Positions 1 to 8,987 of a stretch of DNA of 62,372 nucleotides are shown piece by piece. The DNA is from Flavobacteriaceae bacterium (GTDB lineage: Bacteria > Bacteroidota > Bacteroidia > Flavobacteriales > Flavobacteriaceae), in the NCBI GenBank assembly GCA_023257625.1, contig JALRBW010000049.1, positions 1 through 62,372 on the forward strand, in the 5' to 3' direction. The notes below the pieces were generated by a model. It did no database searches, was not told the origin of the DNA, and saw only the letters and a program-made list of their open reading frames with translations. Both the position numbers and the translations under genes were made by a program. Each line of letters opens with the position of its first letter. The stretch's first letter is position 1.

Positions 1-2
1 AC

Positions 3-1166
3 TGGACCGGGTTAATAACGGAAATGGATAAAATAGGTATTCCTGTGGACGGGAAAGGCGAGGGATTTTATACCCATGAAGATTGGGGGAAACCTGATCA
101 GCCTAATTTATGGGGGTCTAATAATTATTCCCAAACCATAGATTTCCTTTTTGCAGAAAAAGATAGTGTTTGGGGAGCTGACGATGATACTGATATTGAG
201 TATATATATCAAGAGCTTTTTTATCAAAGCCCAACACTTGATATTACTGGGGAGCAAATTCGCGAAGCCTGGTTAGCTCATATAAACAAAGAAGAAGAAA
301 ATTATTTATGGGTTTCTAATCAACGTGCTTTTGATTTAATGCAAGAAGGGGTGGTTCCTCCACAAACAAGTGATCCTTCTCTAAACCCTTATTTTGAAAT
401 GATTGATGCCCAATTAACAACAGAAATTTTCGGATTTTATGCTCCATCACAACCTCAAGTTGCTCTTACTCTTGGCCATTTGGCAGTTCGAACTACTGCC
501 CAACAAAATGCTGCACTCATCGCTGAATTTAACATTATTGCCTACAGCCTAGCGGCTCAACCTACAGCCCACAATACAGTTAAGGAAAAAACCCAATGGA
601 TCGCCCATGAGGCCCGTAAGCATCTTCCCGATTCAACATATCCAGCAAAAATGTTTGACTTTGTTCAAAAACATTACCAATTGGGTTTGCCTTGGGAAAC
701 CGCCCGTGATGCCCTACATGAAAAATTTCAAATACGTCAAGAAGAAGGTTATGATTGGCCCACTAGAGACGAAAGTTGCCACGGTTGTTTTGCCGCAGGG
801 ATCAATTTTGGCGCGAGTATTGTCAGTTTGCTATACGGAGAAGGAGACCTTAAAGAAACCATTAAAATAGGGGTTTTGGCAGGATGGGATTCTGATAATC
901 CTACTGCTACATGGGGGGGAATGCTTGGGTTTATGTTGGGAAAAAAAGGAGTCGAGGCCGCCTTCGGAAAAGAATTGTCCTCTACCTTCAATATTCATCG
1001 TACGCGAAAAGGATTTTCAAACAATGGGATAGATAACTTCGAAAATATGGCCCAAAAAGGAGTGGCCATTGTGGACCGTGTAGTTGTTGAAAAAATGAAG
1101 GGTTGGGTTGAAGGGCCACATTGGATTATACCAATCGCAAACGAAAACGAATTGACTAGCCAATAA
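3..1166 (+). CDS. ADP-ribosylglycohydrolase family protein, 5' truncated by window edge
   Basis: The protein resembles DraG/ARH hydrolases, which remove ADP-ribose from proteins or small substrates using two metal ions. Two acidic signatures are visible: WGADDDTD about 50 residues after the first internal Met at position 24, and GWDSDNPTATWGG near residue 288, followed by the glycine-rich GMLGFMLG helix. The reading frame stays open through the first base triplets of the window (W-T-G-L-I-T-E before that Met) and the usual N-terminal GxxxGDALG helix is absent, so the gene begins upstream and Met 24 is probably internal. The next gene on the same strand starts 39 bp after the stop. The substrate cannot be inferred. 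Confidence 0.8.
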   Translation, partial: WTGLITEMDKIGIPVDGKGEGFYTHEDWGKPDQPNLWGSNNYSQTIDFLFAEKDSVWGADDDTDIEYIYQELFYQSPTLDITGEQIREAWLAHINKEEENYLWVSNQRAFDLMQEGVVPPQTSDPSLNPYFEMIDAQLTTEIFGFYAPSQPQVALTLGHLAVRTTAQQNAALIAEFNIIAYSLAAQPTAHNTVKEKTQWIAHEARKHLPDSTYPAKMFDFVQKHYQLGLPWETARDALHEKFQIRQEEGYDWPTRDESCHGCFAAGINFGASIVSLLYGEGDLKETIKIGVLAGWDSDNPTATWGGMLGFMLGKKGVEAAFGKELSSTFNIHRTRKGFSNNGIDNFENMAQKGVAIVDRVVVEKMKGWVEGPHWIIPIANENELTSQ

Positions 1167-1205
1167 TTTGGTTTACTAATCGTTTAAAAGAAAATACCGT
1201 TTATT

Positions 1206-1859
1206 ATGAACGTTTTTCTTAGGAATATTTTCTTTTTTATATTCTTTATTTTCATAGTTAAAAGTAACGCACAAGGTGGAGATTTGTTGATTCAACAATA
1301 CCGCAGAGGACCTGATCTAAATGCAAATTATCCTAAGTTAAGTGTATTTTTAGGCCCCCAGTCTAGTCGTATCAATACAGACTTAGGAACCACATCACCC
1401 ACCCTGACATTTGGTGGTGAATTGAATGTTGAATTTCGGGTTTCCAAATCAGTGGGATTGATTTCTGGCCTAGGATATTCACCTGTTGCTTATAAGTATC
1501 TGTCCGATGAGACCTCATCAAAAGACCAATTGATTTACTTAACACTACCCTTAATGATTCGATTGAAACCAACTGAAAGGGTGAGTATAAACATGGGAGG
1601 AATTTATTCAATTTACCAATCGGGAACACAAACTTTAGATTTTAATAGCAAACCTGAAAAGATTTCGTTTGAAAAAGGAATTTTTAAAAACAGTGTAGGA
1701 GGAATTGTACAAATGGGTTACCACTTTTTAGATCGATTTTATGGTTATGTTAATTACCGCTGGGTTAAAAGGTTCAGTCCTGCAACCCAGTCACAAACCA
1801 ATAATTTAGCTGGTTTCCAGACGGGTCTATCGATTGTCCTTTGGGAAAGTAAAAAATGA
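1206..1859 (+). CDS. Outer-membrane beta-barrel protein (PorT-like/OMP_b-brl type)
   Basis: A 217-residue protein with an N-terminal hydrophobic signal peptide ending near SNAQ (about residues 1-22). The rest alternates polar and hydrophobic residues with aromatic turns, as expected of an eight-stranded beta-barrel (for example VGLISGLGYSP, RFYGYVNYRWV), and ends in a hydrophobic strand LSIVLWESKK. It fits the small Bacteroidota outer-membrane barrels that share a fold with PorT, but I see nothing specific to the type IX secretion PorT itself. It is convergent with the following lipoprotein gene, with 2 bp between the stop codons. Confidence 0.65.
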   Translation: MNVFLRNIFFFIFFIFIVKSNAQGGDLLIQQYRRGPDLNANYPKLSVFLGPQSSRINTDLGTTSPTLTFGGELNVEFRVSKSVGLISGLGYSPVAYKYLSDETSSKDQLIYLTLPLMIRLKPTERVSINMGGIYSIYQSGTQTLDFNSKPEKISFEKGIFKNSVGGIVQMGYHFLDRFYGYVNYRWVKRFSPATQSQTNNLAGFQTGLSIVLWESKK

Positions 1860-1861
1860 AT

Positions 1862-2287
1862 TTATTTTTTGAGCATTATCTCAACCACTCCATTGCGTCC
1901 TTTTTCCCCGTATTGTTTTACTGCCTGTTCTCCTTTTAAAACATTGACTGATTCTATTGTGTTTGGATCTATAGAATTCATAAAGTCAATTTCTTCGTTT
2001 ATTTTACCTTCAATAATAAGTAAGGGTCTATTGTGAATAGAGTCTTGAGGGGTTTTACTTATGCCTTCAAAAAAGAATCCTTTAGGTTGTTCCTCTTTTC
2101 CAATAAAAAAAATTTCTCTAGGTTCATTTTCCTTTAGTACCAATACTTTACCCGAACCTATATACCTTTTTTGTTCGCCTACTTTTTCTGCATTATCATA
2201 ATTTGGTTTTGAACTATCATAAATTTTAACCACCAAGCAGGAAGTGAAAAGTAGTCCGGTAGTAAGTAGAATTAAAATGGATTTCAT
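1862..2287 (-). CDS. Small lipoprotein with a C-terminal TonB-receptor plug-like segment
   Basis: A 141-residue protein with a lipoprotein signal (LLFTSC, Cys at about residue 17). The C-terminal third reads PLLIIEGKIN ... IDPNTIESVNVLKGEQAV ... GRNGVVEIMLKK, which closely follows the plug-domain consensus of SusC/TonB-dependent receptors (IDPxxIESIxVLKGxxAxxxYGxxGxNGVIxI). No beta-barrel follows, so this is a stand-alone plug-like lipoprotein rather than a receptor. Similar segments occur in Bacteroidota carboxypeptidase-regulatory and BlaR/M56-associated proteins. It lies 3 bp downstream of the LpxR-like gene in the same direction. The function is unknown. Confidence 0.6.
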   Translation of the reverse strand: MKSILILLTTGLLFTSCLVVKIYDSSKPNYDNAEKVGEQKRYIGSGKVLVLKENEPREIFFIGKEEQPKGFFFEGISKTPQDSIHNRPLLIIEGKINEEIDFMNSIDPNTIESVNVLKGEQAVKQYGEKGRNGVVEIMLKK

Positions 2288-2290
2288 TTT

Positions 2291-3208
2291 TTATGGTAAG
2301 ATACGAATTATGGATAAGTTCAAGTAAGGGTGTCTCGGGTAGCGTTGAGAGGTTACATAATTAGAGCTAGAGTGAAATAAAAATTGTCCTTTCCATGGCT
2401 TTTTAAAAAACAATATTCCTACTTGAAATTCTTGACGAAGTGGATTGGCTTCAATATCAATTGGTAGATTGATAGATTTAAACTTTGTGGAAAGACTATA
2501 ATCATTGATATTATAAATAATCCTTGTTCCCAAAAATAATGATGATCCATCCGACAAAGCTTCTAATCGCTCACCAAAAAAAGGGAGTCCTGGTAATGAT
2601 CCCAATTGAATTCCTGCTCGAGTACTCAAAAAGGTTTTGTATGTCCCCACTTGGATTTGATGTTCTTGAACCCATTTCAAGGGGCCTTCAATTTCTTTGC
2701 CCCATTTTAAATTCACTCTAGAATTGAGGTGAAAAGCTTGAGGTATTGCCCAAGACCAGGTCAACGGATCTAAATTTAACACATTGATATGATAGGTGTT
2801 TTGCATCCATTTTGCAAAAGTCTCTTTAGCACCTGTTGTCCCCAATTGTACTGCCCACCCATATCCAAAATCAGGTTTTCTAAAGGTCTCCTCAAATCGT
2901 TCAATAAATAACCAACCATTATAAGGAAAGTCAATTTTTTTAGGGTCAGAAGTATAGCGTAATGAGGGAGTATTAATTTCTTGCCCTAATATCCAATGTC
3001 TAGATTTAAAATTCAAAGAGTTACTCTCTTTGTTTTTTGAAACTTTACCGCCATATTTTAAAAAAATACCACTACTATAATATCGATCAATTCCAAAATA
3101 AAGATCGTTATCCAGGCTGATACCCACATAGTGTTGCGCTTGGTTATATGATGAGCAAATTATATGTAATAATATAAATAGCCCACGATATGAATAGTTG
3201 AAAATCAA
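2291..3208 (-). CDS. LpxR-family lipid A deacylase (DUF2219-like)
   Basis: A 305-residue outer-membrane protein. After a signal-like N-terminus (about 25 residues, ending near YNQAQ) comes LDNDLYFGIDRYYSSGIFLKYG, matching the NDND..xGTDRYYTNG signature of LpxR, which removes the 3'-acyloxyacyl group from lipid A in the outer leaflet. The Asn, Asp and Arg-Tyr-Tyr residues of that motif are present. No ATG is available near the N-terminus. The likely start is TTG at 3208, overlapping the stop of the upstream stress-protein gene (TTGA). It ends in barrel-like strands with alternating aromatics. Assigned by motif; activity is inferred. Confidence 0.65.
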   Translation of the reverse strand: MIFNYSYRGLFILLHIICSSYNQAQHYVGISLDNDLYFGIDRYYSSGIFLKYGGKVSKNKESNSLNFKSRHWILGQEINTPSLRYTSDPKKIDFPYNGWLFIERFEETFRKPDFGYGWAVQLGTTGAKETFAKWMQNTYHINVLNLDPLTWSWAIPQAFHLNSRVNLKWGKEIEGPLKWVQEHQIQVGTYKTFLSTRAGIQLGSLPGLPFFGERLEALSDGSSLFLGTRIIYNINDYSLSTKFKSINLPIDIEANPLRQEFQVGILFFKKPWKGQFLFHSSSNYVTSQRYPRHPYLNLSIIRILP

Positions 3209-3999
3209 TCTTTATTTTTCAAGACTAATAGAGGTACTGTACAATAAAAATCTTTTTTATAGATTAAATCTGGCTCCCACAATTTCTCAAAAAATCCACG
3301 CTCTCTTTTAAAAACCACTAACATATCTGGCTGGTTTGCCTGAAAATGTTCCAAGACACCTTGATAGACTGTTGCGTTTTCTGAATATAAAAGTTGCTCT
3401 GCACGTTTTAAAACTTCATCACTTATTTGGTGGTTTCGGTTTGCAAAGCCTGGAACCTTAACTAAAAGTAAGCGCAAAATCGATTTAAATTGATCTTGAA
3501 TATCAACTAATGGATCTAATATACTAGACGATTTGATTTCTCCAGTTTTAAATGCCATAAGCATCTTTTTAGGTGGAATAAATGATTTTTCTAAAGGGGC
3601 AATTAGAACGGGTACTGTAGTTCGCTTAATCACACTGCCTGCAATTCTTCCTAAAAAAACTTCATCATTAATTTCATTATTTAGTGGTGCTGAAATAATT
3701 AAATCAAGACCTATAGTAGAATTGAGTTTTTTAATTGTTCCCACAAGGTCTCTTTCACTACTTACAATTTTTACATTATCAGATTTAGGCGCAATTTCCT
3801 TTACCATTTTTTTTATTCGAGCATGGTTTTCTTTTTCTAATTTGGCATTTACATTAGAAAGTGTAGCTAAACTAGAGTGTTGTGGATATGCATCTATTAC
3901 ATATACCGTGCTTTTAAAAATCTTAGCAAAGTCAAGGGCATAAGCCAAAGTTGATGGGGCAAAACGCGAAACACCAATGGGAACTAGAATATGTTGCAT
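3205..3999 (-). CDS. Universal stress protein family, tandem-domain
   Basis: A 264-residue cytoplasmic protein starting MQHILVPIGVSRFAPSTLAYALDFAK, typical of UspA domains. The first domain (about 1-140) ends with the nucleotide-binding pattern GRIAGSVIKRTTVPVLIAP. The second half (about 145-264) repeats the fold more loosely and lacks a clear GxxG...GS loop, a layout common in Bacteroidota tandem Usp proteins. The last four bases overlap the LpxR-like gene, implying one transcript. The start region faces a divergent lipoprotein gene. The role in stress adaptation is general family knowledge. Confidence 0.85.
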   Translation of the reverse strand: MQHILVPIGVSRFAPSTLAYALDFAKIFKSTVYVIDAYPQHSSLATLSNVNAKLEKENHARIKKMVKEIAPKSDNVKIVSSERDLVGTIKKLNSTIGLDLIISAPLNNEINDEVFLGRIAGSVIKRTTVPVLIAPLEKSFIPPKKMLMAFKTGEIKSSSILDPLVDIQDQFKSILRLLLVKVPGFANRNHQISDEVLKRAEQLLYSENATVYQGVLEHFQANQPDMLVVFKRERGFFEKLWEPDLIYKKDFYCTVPLLVLKNKD

Positions 4000-4063
4000 T
4001 CTAAAGGTTTTTACAAAAGTACTAAGTATCGGTTTTTTATTTTATAACTTTAAAGGAAAATTC

Positions 4064-4396
4064 ATGAAATATCTATGGATTCTATGCCTGTTGTATTTGT
4101 CTTGTTCAGATAACAAGAAAGAATACGAAGGGATTCCATCTGAATTTAAAAACATTAGTTATATTACTACAACTAATGAAAACACCAATGGTGGATTCCA
4201 ATTTGCTTATTTAAGCTCTGGTTTGCTTCAAGATGGTGTTGCTTATTGTTTTTGTTTGCCAGAATGTTCAAGATCTAGTAAAACCGTTTTTTCATTACAT
4301 TACAATGATGGTACAAACTTTTTGAGATACAAAGAAAGCCCTGATAATGATTTTACATATTACGACACATCAGATTGGTGTATCAAATATGATTAA
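4064..4396 (+). CDS. Small hypothetical lipoprotein
   Basis: The 110-residue protein starts at ATG 4064, just before MKYLWILCLLYLSCSDNKKEY, a short lipoprotein signal with Cys near residue 14. A longer open frame reaches 3977 but would run back into the divergent stress-protein gene, so it is unlikely. The mature part is acidic and contains a Cys cluster (YCFCLPECSRS) and a C-terminal SDWCIKYD. No family is recognised. A TAACTTTA box at 4045-4052 resembles a -7 element 12 nt before the start. Confidence 0.55.
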   Translation: MKYLWILCLLYLSCSDNKKEYEGIPSEFKNISYITTTNENTNGGFQFAYLSSGLLQDGVAYCFCLPECSRSSKTVFSLHYNDGTNFLRYKESPDNDFTYYDTSDWCIKYD

Positions 4397-4437
4397 TTGA
4401 ATAAAATCTGTCTCATTAATTTTATTTGACATAAAAA

Positions 4438-4947
4438 ATGATTCGGCTGGCCACAAATAATGACATCAAAAGAATCCTTGATATAACTAGGGCTTGTACG
4501 TTGGCCATGGATGTTGAAGGTGTTTTTCAGTGGAATTCTCATTATCCTTCAGAGGAAGTATTTTTAAAAGATGTTTCCATAGGAGCCTTATATGTTTTTC
4601 AAATCAAAAACGATATTTGTGGATGTATTATGTTTTCTGATGAAAAAGACGTCCCTTATGATTCGGTAAAGTGGCTCACTCCTGACAATCATAACCTTTA
4701 CATACACCGATTGGCAGTACATCCTAACTTTCAAAAACAAGGAATTGCAAGAAGTTTAATGGATTTTGCCGAAGCCTTTGCTATAAAACACCAATATTAT
4801 TCCGTTCGACTAGATACCTTTAGTCAAAATCCTAGAAATATTCGCTTTTACGAAGCCCGAAATTACAAACAAGTGGGTGATGTTTATTTCCCAAAACAAA
4901 GCACATTCCCTTTTCACTGTTATGAAAAAGTTTTCGATCCTCAATAG
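4438..4947 (+). CDS. GNAT family N-acetyltransferase
   Basis: A 169-residue protein with the acetyl-CoA binding core IHRLAVHPNFQKQGIARSLMDFAEAFA (motif A, Q/RxxGxG/A variant QKQGIA) at about residues 84-110, followed by RLDTFSQNPRNIRFYEARNYKQVGDVYF, the usual GNAT motif B with NxxxxxFYExxGF-like ending. It transfers an acetyl group from acetyl-CoA to an amine; the acceptor cannot be predicted. The next gene begins 18 bp downstream in the same direction. Confidence 0.85.
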   Translation: MIRLATNNDIKRILDITRACTLAMDVEGVFQWNSHYPSEEVFLKDVSIGALYVFQIKNDICGCIMFSDEKDVPYDSVKWLTPDNHNLYIHRLAVHPNFQKQGIARSLMDFAEAFAIKHQYYSVRLDTFSQNPRNIRFYEARNYKQVGDVYFPKQSTFPFHCYEKVFDPQ

Positions 4948-4965
4948 TTTACGTACTTTTATCAC

Positions 4966-5715
4966 GTGATAGATGCATTTGTAACTCATAGTATTAGGGA
5001 TGGCATTGGAACCCTTATTTTTGGACACCCCGCAGGGAACTCATTGCCTAGTTCGTTATTAAATCAAATAAACGAAGGGCTGCAAGCATTACAACAAGAT
5101 GATGCTGTACGGGTTATTGTAATTGAAAGTGAGGGCAAAAAAGCATTTTGTGGAGGAGCCTCATTGGCTGAATTGAAAACACTTAAAACTCTAGAAGATG
5201 CTACTTCTTTTTTTATGGGTTTTGCCACTGTAATCAATACCCTCAGACAAATAGACAAGTTTGTAGTTATTCGGGTTCAAGGGAAAGCTGTTGGTGGAGC
5301 CATAGGTCTAATTGCAGCGGCTGATTATGCCATTGCCAATGAAGAGGCTTCCATTAAGCTTTCTGAGCTATCAATTGGAATCGGTCCTTATGTTATTGAG
5401 CCGGCAGTTAGTCGAAAAATAGGAAAAACTGCTTTTGGACAATTGTCTTTAGCGGCACATGATTGGAAATCTGCCCATTGGGCATATCAAAAAGGTTTGT
5501 ATGCTGAAGTTTACCCTTCTACACTAGCGCTTGATAATGCTGTTCAATCCTTTGCACAGCGACTTTCTCAGTATGCCCCTGATGCAATGAAACAGTTGAA
5601 AAAATTACATTGGAAGGACACAAACCATTGGGATACTCTTCTTCCAGAAAATGCTAAAATCACAGGACAACTTGCAATTTCACAATTTACTAAAACGGTT
5701 CTTAATACATTGTAA
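4966..5715 (+). CDS. Enoyl-CoA hydratase/isomerase (crotonase) family protein
   Basis: A 249-residue crotonase-fold protein. The oxyanion-hole regions are visible: AFCGGASLAEL (about 61-71) and VQGKAVGGAIGLIAAADYAIA (about 103-123). The usual catalytic region around IGIGPYVIEPAVSRKIG is present, but the second general-acid Glu of classical hydratases is not obvious, so the reaction (hydratase, isomerase or another crotonase chemistry) is uncertain. The start is GTG inside a 10-bp palindrome (ATCACGTGAT, 4961-4970); no in-frame ATG lies near the N-terminus. queD follows after 5 bp, so the two are probably cotranscribed. Confidence 0.82.
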   Translation: MIDAFVTHSIRDGIGTLIFGHPAGNSLPSSLLNQINEGLQALQQDDAVRVIVIESEGKKAFCGGASLAELKTLKTLEDATSFFMGFATVINTLRQIDKFVVIRVQGKAVGGAIGLIAAADYAIANEEASIKLSELSIGIGPYVIEPAVSRKIGKTAFGQLSLAAHDWKSAHWAYQKGLYAEVYPSTLALDNAVQSFAQRLSQYAPDAMKQLKKLHWKDTNHWDTLLPENAKITGQLAISQFTKTVLNTL

Positions 5716-5720
5716 TAGCG

Positions 5721-6176
5721 ATGAGTACAAAAATTAGAATCACCAAAGAATTCAAATTTGAAACTGGACACGCCCTCTATGGATATGACGGATTATGTAA
5801 AAATGTTCATGGTCATAGTTATAAGTTAGCCGTTACTTTAATTGGAATCCCAATAGCTGATCAAAATCATGTAAAATTTGGTATGGTAATGGACTTCAGC
5901 GATTTAAAAAAAATTGTAACTGAAAATATAGTTTTTCCTTTTGATCATGCTACAGTTCTAAATGTAAATTCCCCTCATAAAGAACTAGCAGATAGTATGG
6001 AAAAAAGAGGGCATAAAATAGTACGTGTCGACTACCAGCCAACAAGTGAAATGATGATTATTGATTTTGCTGAAAGGATACAAGCAAAACTTCCACCGCA
6101 TCTTAAATTGGAACGTCTTATTCTTCGTGAAACCGAGACTTCTTTTGCAGAATGGTTTGCAAGCGATCAAAAATAG
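5721..6176 (+). CDS. queD: 6-carboxy-tetrahydropterin synthase (QueD/PTPS family)
   Basis: A 151-residue member of the 6-pyruvoyl-tetrahydropterin synthase fold. Zinc-ligand histidines lie in FETGHALYG and VHGHSYKL, and the catalytic Cys is in GLCKNVHGHSY, which favours QueD/PTPS-II over PTPS-III (where Glu replaces Cys). FDHATVLN and the C-terminal LRETETSFAEWF, with the conserved Glu that binds the pterin, are also present. QueD converts dihydroneopterin triphosphate to 6-carboxytetrahydropterin on the route to queuosine. It sits 5 bp after the crotonase gene and ends 2 bp from the convergent PBP1A gene. Confidence 0.87.
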   Translation: MSTKIRITKEFKFETGHALYGYDGLCKNVHGHSYKLAVTLIGIPIADQNHVKFGMVMDFSDLKKIVTENIVFPFDHATVLNVNSPHKELADSMEKRGHKIVRVDYQPTSEMMIIDFAERIQAKLPPHLKLERLILRETETSFAEWFASDQK

Positions 6177-6178
6177 GC

Positions 6179-8497
6179 TTAAAACCCTAAAGCATCTAAA
6201 TCTGCTTTCATTTTAGGTTTATCATTTTCATCTGGATCTGATACATCGTTACAATCAACTGAAATACTAAGATTTTCAGGTGCAATAAAGTCTTCTTTAG
6301 ATATTGCTAATTCAGGTTTAGCATATACCCCCTTCATGTAAAGAGCCCATATAGGAAGAGCCATAGTTGCCCCTTGACCAAATGCAATATCTTTAAAGTG
6401 TATAGAGCGGTCTTCACCACCTACCCATACACCAGTTGCTAAGTTGGGAACCATTCCCATAAACCATCCATCACTTTGGTTTTGTGTCGTTCCTGTTTTT
6501 CCAGCGATTGGGTTTTCAAAAACATATGGATATCCTGTAACGACTTTTTCGTAGATATAGTTAGTTTTTTCTAAACCTGAATGGCGTAATCGTGCCCCTG
6601 ATCCGTGTTGGGTTACCCCTTGCATTAAATTCACGGTTACATATGCCGCTTCTTCACCCAAAACGTCTCTAGTCTCAGGCATAACTTCATATAAGGCGCG
6701 GCCATTTTTATCTTCTATACGTGTAATCATGACAGGCTTAACATATATACCCTGATTAACAAAAGTGCTATAAGCTCCTACCATTTCGAATAAACTTATG
6801 TCTGGAGTGCCTAATGCTATTGAGGGGACGGGTGGTAATTCAGAGGTTATTCCCATTTTTCGAGCTAAATTTATAACCGGTCTTGGGCCCACCATATCCA
6901 TTAAACGAGCACTTATTGTATTCACGGAATTAGCTAAAGCGTTTTTAAGTGTCCTCGTTCTGCCATAGGTATCTCCTGAATTTTTTGGGCACCATGCTTC
7001 CATATTCCCGTGTTTTAAAGGCTCAATACAAAATAATGCATCAGGCAACAAATCACAAGGAGAGAGCTTTAATTGATCAATTGCAGTTGCATATAAAATA
7101 GGCTTAAAGGTAGAGCCAATTTGTCTACGCCCTTGTTTTACTTGATCGTATTGAAAATGTTTATAATTATACCCTCCTACCCAGGCTTTAACATGACCAG
7201 ACTGGGGTTCCATAGAAAACAAAGAGGCGCGTAAAAAATATTTATAGTAGCGAATCGAATCCATAGGTGTCATTAGAGTGTCGCGCTCACCTTTCCAACT
7301 AAAAACTTTCATGGGTACCTTTTCATAAAATGATGCCAATATCTTCTTTTCATCAATACCCGCTAATTTCATTTTTCGCCAACGCTCTGTTCGGTAAGCT
7401 GTCCGTGTCATTAAAGTGTCTATTTCACCATCTCTCAAATCAAAAAAGGGAGCTGTTGGATTTACTCTTCTACTATTTTGTCTGAAAAATTCACGTTGTA
7501 AATTTTTCATATGGTTACTAACGGCATCTTCAGCTAGGGCTTGCATTCGGGAATCTATTGTGGTAAAAATTCGAAGCCCATCGCGGTATAGATTATGGTT
7601 TGTACCGTCTGGTTTAGGATTTGACTCAATCCATTCATCCATAAATTCTTTTAGATAGGCTCTAAAATAGGTGGCTAATCCTTCTCTATGAGACTCTGGG
7701 GTATAGGTTATGGTTAATGGGAGTTGTGAAAGTGAGTCTAATACTTCTTTTGAAATTAGAGCATTGCGATACATTTGTTGAAAAACAATGTTGCGCCTCT
7801 CTTGAACTCGATCAGGCCGTCTTATTGGATTATAAAGAGAAGAGTTTTTTAGCATTCCTACAAGAGTTGCTGATTCTTCTATGCTGAGGGTTTCAGGTGT
7901 TTTTGCAAAAAATATTTTTGCGGCAGATCGCACTCCATCTGCTTGATAACCAAAGTCATATTTATTTAGATACATTGCCAAAATTTCTTTTTTGGTATAA
8001 CGGCGCTCTAATTGAACTGCTATCACCCATTCTTGTGCTTTTTGGAGTATTGCTTTAATTACGTTTCTAGATCGAACACCTACAAAAATTTGCCGTGCGA
8101 GCTGTTGTGTAATTGTACTAGCCCCACCTCGTTTACCTAAATAAACTACCGCACGAAGTGTTCCTTTCCAATCGATTCCTGAATGATCATAAAAACGTTC
8201 ATCTTCAGTGGCTATTAAGGCTGTAACCATACTTTCTGGTAATTCTTCAAAGGTGATGGGAGTTCGATTGTCATCAAAGTAATATTTACCCAAAATTTCA
8301 CCATCTGAAGAAATGATTTGTGAAGCCAAGTTTGTGTTTGGGTTTTCTAATTCTTGAAGATCTGGCATTGGGCCAAACAACTCTAAAGCAGCTCCTCCAA
8401 AAAGAAGTACAATTCCCACAATTCCTGAAATAAATAAAATCCAGAGCCCCCGTATCAGAGATTGAAAAGATGGTTTTTTAGTTTGTTTTTTTGCCAT
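6179..8497 (-). CDS. Class A penicillin-binding protein (PBP1A-like)
   Basis: A bifunctional peptidoglycan synthase of about 772 residues. An N-terminal membrane anchor (about 20-45) is followed by a GT51 glycosyltransferase domain with ALIATEDERFYDHSGIDWKG and GGASTITQQLARQI. The transpeptidase domain carries SxxK in GSTFKPILY, SxN in ANSVNTISA and KTGTTQNQ. The start is taken as ATG 8497 (MAKKQTKK), one base after the gldH stop; an upstream ATG at 8515 lies inside gldH. It is the last gene of the ricT-gldH-PBP operon and polymerises and cross-links the cell wall outside the inner membrane. Confidence 0.93.
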   Translation of the reverse strand: MAKKQTKKPSFQSLIRGLWILFISGIVGIVLLFGGAALELFGPMPDLQELENPNTNLASQIISSDGEILGKYYFDDNRTPITFEELPESMVTALIATEDERFYDHSGIDWKGTLRAVVYLGKRGGASTITQQLARQIFVGVRSRNVIKAILQKAQEWVIAVQLERRYTKKEILAMYLNKYDFGYQADGVRSAAKIFFAKTPETLSIEESATLVGMLKNSSLYNPIRRPDRVQERRNIVFQQMYRNALISKEVLDSLSQLPLTITYTPESHREGLATYFRAYLKEFMDEWIESNPKPDGTNHNLYRDGLRIFTTIDSRMQALAEDAVSNHMKNLQREFFRQNSRRVNPTAPFFDLRDGEIDTLMTRTAYRTERWRKMKLAGIDEKKILASFYEKVPMKVFSWKGERDTLMTPMDSIRYYKYFLRASLFSMEPQSGHVKAWVGGYNYKHFQYDQVKQGRRQIGSTFKPILYATAIDQLKLSPCDLLPDALFCIEPLKHGNMEAWCPKNSGDTYGRTRTLKNALANSVNTISARLMDMVGPRPVINLARKMGITSELPPVPSIALGTPDISLFEMVGAYSTFVNQGIYVKPVMITRIEDKNGRALYEVMPETRDVLGEEAAYVTVNLMQGVTQHGSGARLRHSGLEKTNYIYEKVVTGYPYVFENPIAGKTGTTQNQSDGWFMGMVPNLATGVWVGGEDRSIHFKDIAFGQGATMALPIWALYMKGVYAKPELAISKEDFIAPENLSISVDCNDVSDPDENDKPKMKADLDALGF

Positions 8498-8498
8498 T

Positions 8499-8987
8499 TT
8501 ACCTAAATTCTTCAATAGAAATTCCTACTGAAAGTATTCCCTTTAATGACGTAACGCCATTTGGATCGCCATTATTTCGCATTGCTTGAGCAATAGAGAG
8601 CTTTATGGGATTATCTTGAGGTAAAATCACCTCCTTTTTCCACCACAATTTACTTTCTTTTACTTCAGTAAAACCCTTACCAAGCCACTCCCCATTGGGG
8701 GAAGCCATAGCATATTCTAAAGTGTCTTTTGATATTACTAATTCGCCAGAGTGAATTTCAGCTATTAAAAAAATATTTGCGTAAGGGTAATTATTATCGT
8801 TTTGTAATCGAATAAAAATATTTTGAGGAGATCCGGTAATAACATCTTTTGGAAGAATAAAATCAATAGGTTTTGTTCCTAATCCTTGAGCAGCCATAAT
8901 TGAATATTCAGTATATCCACTTCTTTTACAAGCTGTTAGACTTAGAACAATAGCAAAAAAGAGCGTTTTAATCTTTAGACTTTTCAT
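8499..8987 (-). CDS. gldH: Gliding motility lipoprotein GldH
   Basis: A 162-residue lipoprotein starting at ATG 8987: MKSLKIKTLFFAIVLSLTAC, with the lipobox Cys near residue 20. Longer upstream frame lies inside ricT. The remainder (ending SLKGILSVGISIEEFR) fits GldH, a lipoprotein needed for gliding motility in flavobacteria. Its position between ricT and a PBP1A gene matches the arrangement usual in Flavobacteriia. The start overlaps the end of ricT by 20 bp. Assignment rests on this context plus overall sequence character. Confidence 0.82.
   Translation of the reverse strand: MKSLKIKTLFFAIVLSLTACKRSGYTEYSIMAAQGLGTKPIDFILPKDVITGSPQNIFIRLQNDNNYPYANIFLIAEIHSGELVISKDTLEYAMASPNGEWLGKGFTEVKESKLWWKKEVILPQDNPIKLSIAQAMRNNGDPNGVTSLKGILSVGISIEEFR

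Noticed and set aside
4961-4970. Palindrome ATCACGTGAT at the crotonase GTG start, parS-like core
   Set aside because: It shares only TCACGTGA with parS; the outer bases TGTT/AACA are missing, so I do not call a third site.
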